64,000 nucleotides of DNA from Annona cherimola (taxonomy: Eukaryota > Streptophyta > Magnoliopsida > Magnoliales > Annonaceae): assembly GCA_030490835.1 (NCBI GenBank), contig CM059975.1:3189579-3253578 (forward strand), read 5' to 3'. A program made the translations under genes and the position numbers. Shown here one piece after another: positions 61,606 to 64,000 of the stretch (position 1 is its first letter; each line of letters starts with the position of its first letter). The notes beneath the pieces are model-generated. The model had not been told where the DNA came from. It worked only from the letters and a program-made list of their open reading frames with translations, and did no database searches.

Positions 61606-62818
61606 ATGGCAGTGTTTAGTTCTTTGAAAAACCTTGTGCTCAGAAACATCCATAAAAACCCTAGAAATTCTCTCTCCGTGCTATCACTCCCATTTCATTC
61701 TTCCGCTACAACTTATCTTTCCATCTTCTCTTCTCCTCCTCCTTATCTTCCTTCATTCTCCTTCGCTCTCAATCTCGGCTCCTCGCACACCAGACTCTTC
61801 TCTCCTTTCTCCAGGTGGATTCCCCTCTCCGGCCCTCTTTTCCTCTCTCCTCCTCCCTGGAAGCTCTCGCAGTCAGCCACGCCGCTTTTTTCCAACGGGA
61901 AGCTCGTCTCGCGGAAGCCGGAGTCTCTGAATCTCCTTCTTGCCAGGAGGAATCTTCCGATCAGGTTAGGTTTCGCGTCTGGGAATTTGATTGATCTTGA
62001 GAGAAGACGGGTGGAGGGCGTTGGCGTTTTTATCCCAAGCGAGTTTGTAGAAGGATTTGTGAATTTGCCGAATTTCATTTCGCTCAGCCGGCTGGTGTCT
62101 GGTCCGTTTCTTGGATGGTAATTACCTTCCTCTACACCGATTGTTTGCTTGTGCTTTCAGCGTCATTTTGATGCAAAAGATCTCCACTGCACATGGCTGA
62201 AGCGTTGGAGTCTATTTCTTTTCAGCCTTCCATGCATTGGTGCTACTTCCCAGATTTCTTCAGTCGCTATTGTCTGCGCTATACTTCCTATAGTTTTCAC
62301 TCATCATCCTATGAACACAATGCACTACCATATATATATATATATATATATATATAAATGTATATGTAAGATTGCCTAACATCATCAATAACGAATCTAG
62401 TGCAGGATGATTTTAAATGAATGGTATCTTCCTTCGTTCGTGGGGTTAGCTATTTCTGGAGCAACCGACTGGGTAAGTTTGTAGGACCATACTATCATTA
62501 CCTTTGCAAAAACTGGGATATGGCATCTTCTTACCAATATACTGAATGGCATCTTATTCGCTTTCTTTAGATGGATGGTTTTGTTGCGAGGAAAATGGGT
62601 ATCAATTCAGTGATAGGTTCATACCTTGATCCCCTTGCTGATAAGGTCTGGTTTCTAATATTAATTGTCATTGCTTTGATTATGTCAATCCTGTTGAATA
62701 TATTAGGATGCACACTTCTTTAATTTTTATCCTCGTATGCTATTGATTTTACCTCCATTGGTGCAGGTACTGATTGGCTGTGTAGTGTTAGCAATGGTGA
62801 AGAAGGACCTTCTGCATC
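61606..62818 (+). CDS. CLS: Mitochondrial cardiolipin synthase (CDP-alcohol phosphatidyltransferase), 5' part
   Basis: Makes cardiolipin from phosphatidylglycerol and CDP-diacylglycerol in the inner mitochondrial membrane (family knowledge). Exons in the window: 61606-62117, 62406-62472, 62571-62645, 62767-62818, in consistent phase, coding for residues 1-235 and one base more. Residues 1 to about 120 are Ser/Pro/Arg-rich with almost no acids, a mitochondrial targeting region. Then [18 protein letters not shown] begins the catalytic domain. The signature D-x2-DG-x2-AR-x8-G-x3-D-x3-D is complete: Asp192, Asp195-Gly196, Ala199-Arg200, Gly209, Asp213, Asp217. Exon 4 ends LLH at a GT donor; the remaining exons lie beyond the right edge. 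The start ATG is in a good context (ACAATGG). Closest alternative is a phosphatidylglycerophosphate synthase, but [15 protein letters not shown] suits plant cardiolipin synthase better. Confidence 0.9.
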
Positions 62819-64000
62819 GTAAGCAACCTTGGATTCACTTTTGGCTTCATGATATGAATTAGGGTCTGTTTGGCATGAGGGGGAAAGATTGGGAAAAAAT
62901 TTTAAAAGCGAGAGATTGATGTAATATAATCAATGTCGTCAGAACTGAACTAGTAATTGAACCGGTGAGTCTAAACCGGTTTGAATTGATGACATCAGCA
63001 TGACATATTTATGATGTCATAAATGTTTAATTATTTTTAATTAATTATATGTTAGTAAAATTATATATTTATAAATCCTAAATCCATATGTTAAATTTTA
63101 AGTATCACAAAGAAACATGTTAGACAAAATTAACTATATTAACTAATCCGAAATGTGTAATAAGCCTTGAATGTTGATGTTTAACTGTTGAATTCTTGCT
63201 ATTTATCTCAGTGCCTTTATAAATTGCGCTTCTGTAAACATATATGACATAATAAAAATAAAATAAATAAATAATTGTTGACTAATGGATTATGCAATGA
63301 ATAGCTATTAACTACAATAGTATAATAAAAAACCACATGCAAGTTGCAATAGATAAATTTTGCATACTATCATAAGAATGAATTGATGAATTGGACATTG
63401 AACTATATTTCAAACTAATTCAAATTAACAACCATAAGAATTTCCTTGTTTCTCATATTTTCCAAGACTAGCATTTGAATCGATAAAGTTCTTCTCTTAA
63501 AGCAACGACCCACCTAATGGTCAGAGCCACGTGAATTCTACCAAGCACCGCATAAACATTGGCATATTCATTGACATTGGTGGGACCTAAGTGAATTTTG
63601 CAAGACATGACATAACTCCATGTGCTAATGTGTTCAACTACATGGCTGCATAAATTTTTTCTCTTAACAAGGAAAGAAAATAAAAAAGAAACTTAAGATA
63701 TCAATAGACTTAACCCCTTTTGGCATATGAAGTGCCTTTAAACAGAAGCTTTTAAATTAAGCGTGTGTGCAAGGACATTCTCCAACACAGAATGCGGCCA
63801 AACAAAATCTCATTCCTTCATTTCTTCACAAGTACAAAGTTGCTATTCTAAACAGAGATTTAGGGCCTTAAGATGCTGGAATTTCTGTTCTTTATTGTTG
63901 ATAATACATATCATTCCTAGAAAAAACAAAAGGGAATCATTACCTGTATCAGAAATCAAGAACTCAGCAGTAATACCAAGATGAAGAGAATTTTTTATAA
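62819..64000 (+). other. Cardiolipin synthase intron 4, running off the window
   Basis: Begins with a GTAAGC donor. Holds a truncated M1-variant MITE at 62862-62932 (after TTA, starts GGGTCTGTTTGGCATGAGG) that stops abruptly where an AT-rich repeat with an ACCGGT-rich edge begins (62935-63440). I found no further exon up to 64000. Confidence 0.6.

Noticed and set aside
1..64000. CRISPR arrays, tRNA and rRNA genes, operons
   Set aside because: No regularly spaced short repeats, no recognisable tRNA or rRNA sequence, and the genes are spliced eukaryotic genes. My tRNA search was by eye and could miss one.

Overview
This is nuclear DNA from a flowering plant. The genes have spliced plant architecture with GT-AG introns (two look like GC-AG). 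Each recognisable product is a plant housekeeping protein: a TORTIFOLIA1/SPIRAL2-type microtubule protein, a SYP2-type syntaxin, the thylakoid import factor LTD, patatin-related phospholipase A I, an organellar family-A DNA polymerase and mitochondrial cardiolipin synthase. Intergenic DNA is AT-rich and full of small inverted-repeat transposons. I cannot place the species more closely from the sequence alone.

Layout, left to right. A TORTIFOLIA1-like gene (minus, 3' end off the window) occupies about 1-4978. A transposon-rich gap follows (5-7.8 kb), then a decayed LINE with intact target-site duplications (7825-10515) and a long gene-poor stretch of decayed MITEs (10.5-18 kb). A plus-strand gene with a 2.2-kb leader intron and a 160-residue product of unknown function lies at about 18-21 kb. 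A seven-exon syntaxin is on minus (23037-28155). LTD (plus, 31099-31766) converges on a 19-exon phospholipase A I gene (minus, 32333-43493). A 12-exon organellar DNA polymerase I gene follows on minus (45839-58081). After a 3.5-kb MITE-rich gap, the first four exons of cardiolipin synthase run off the right edge (61606-62818).

The genes are unrelated neighbours and not a cluster or pathway. For the multi-exon genes I joined exons by hand; reading phase is consistent across every junction of the syntaxin (273 aa), LTD (171 aa), phospholipase (1324 aa) and polymerase (1202 aa) models. Exon 4 of the TORTIFOLIA1-like gene is the least certain part.

The most interesting material is in the mobile and repeated DNA. 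One Tourist-like MITE family (ends GGGTGTGTTTGG / CCAAACACACCC, three-base duplications such as TTA, TAA or TTG) occurs in many copies, including one whose empty site survives in a tandem duplicate next to it. A glycosyltransferase gene fragment lies between inverted repeats inside a polymerase intron. The polymerase carries a diverged 50-residue in-frame tandem duplication between its exonuclease motifs. I found no convincing new multi-gene system, CRISPR array or RNA gene.
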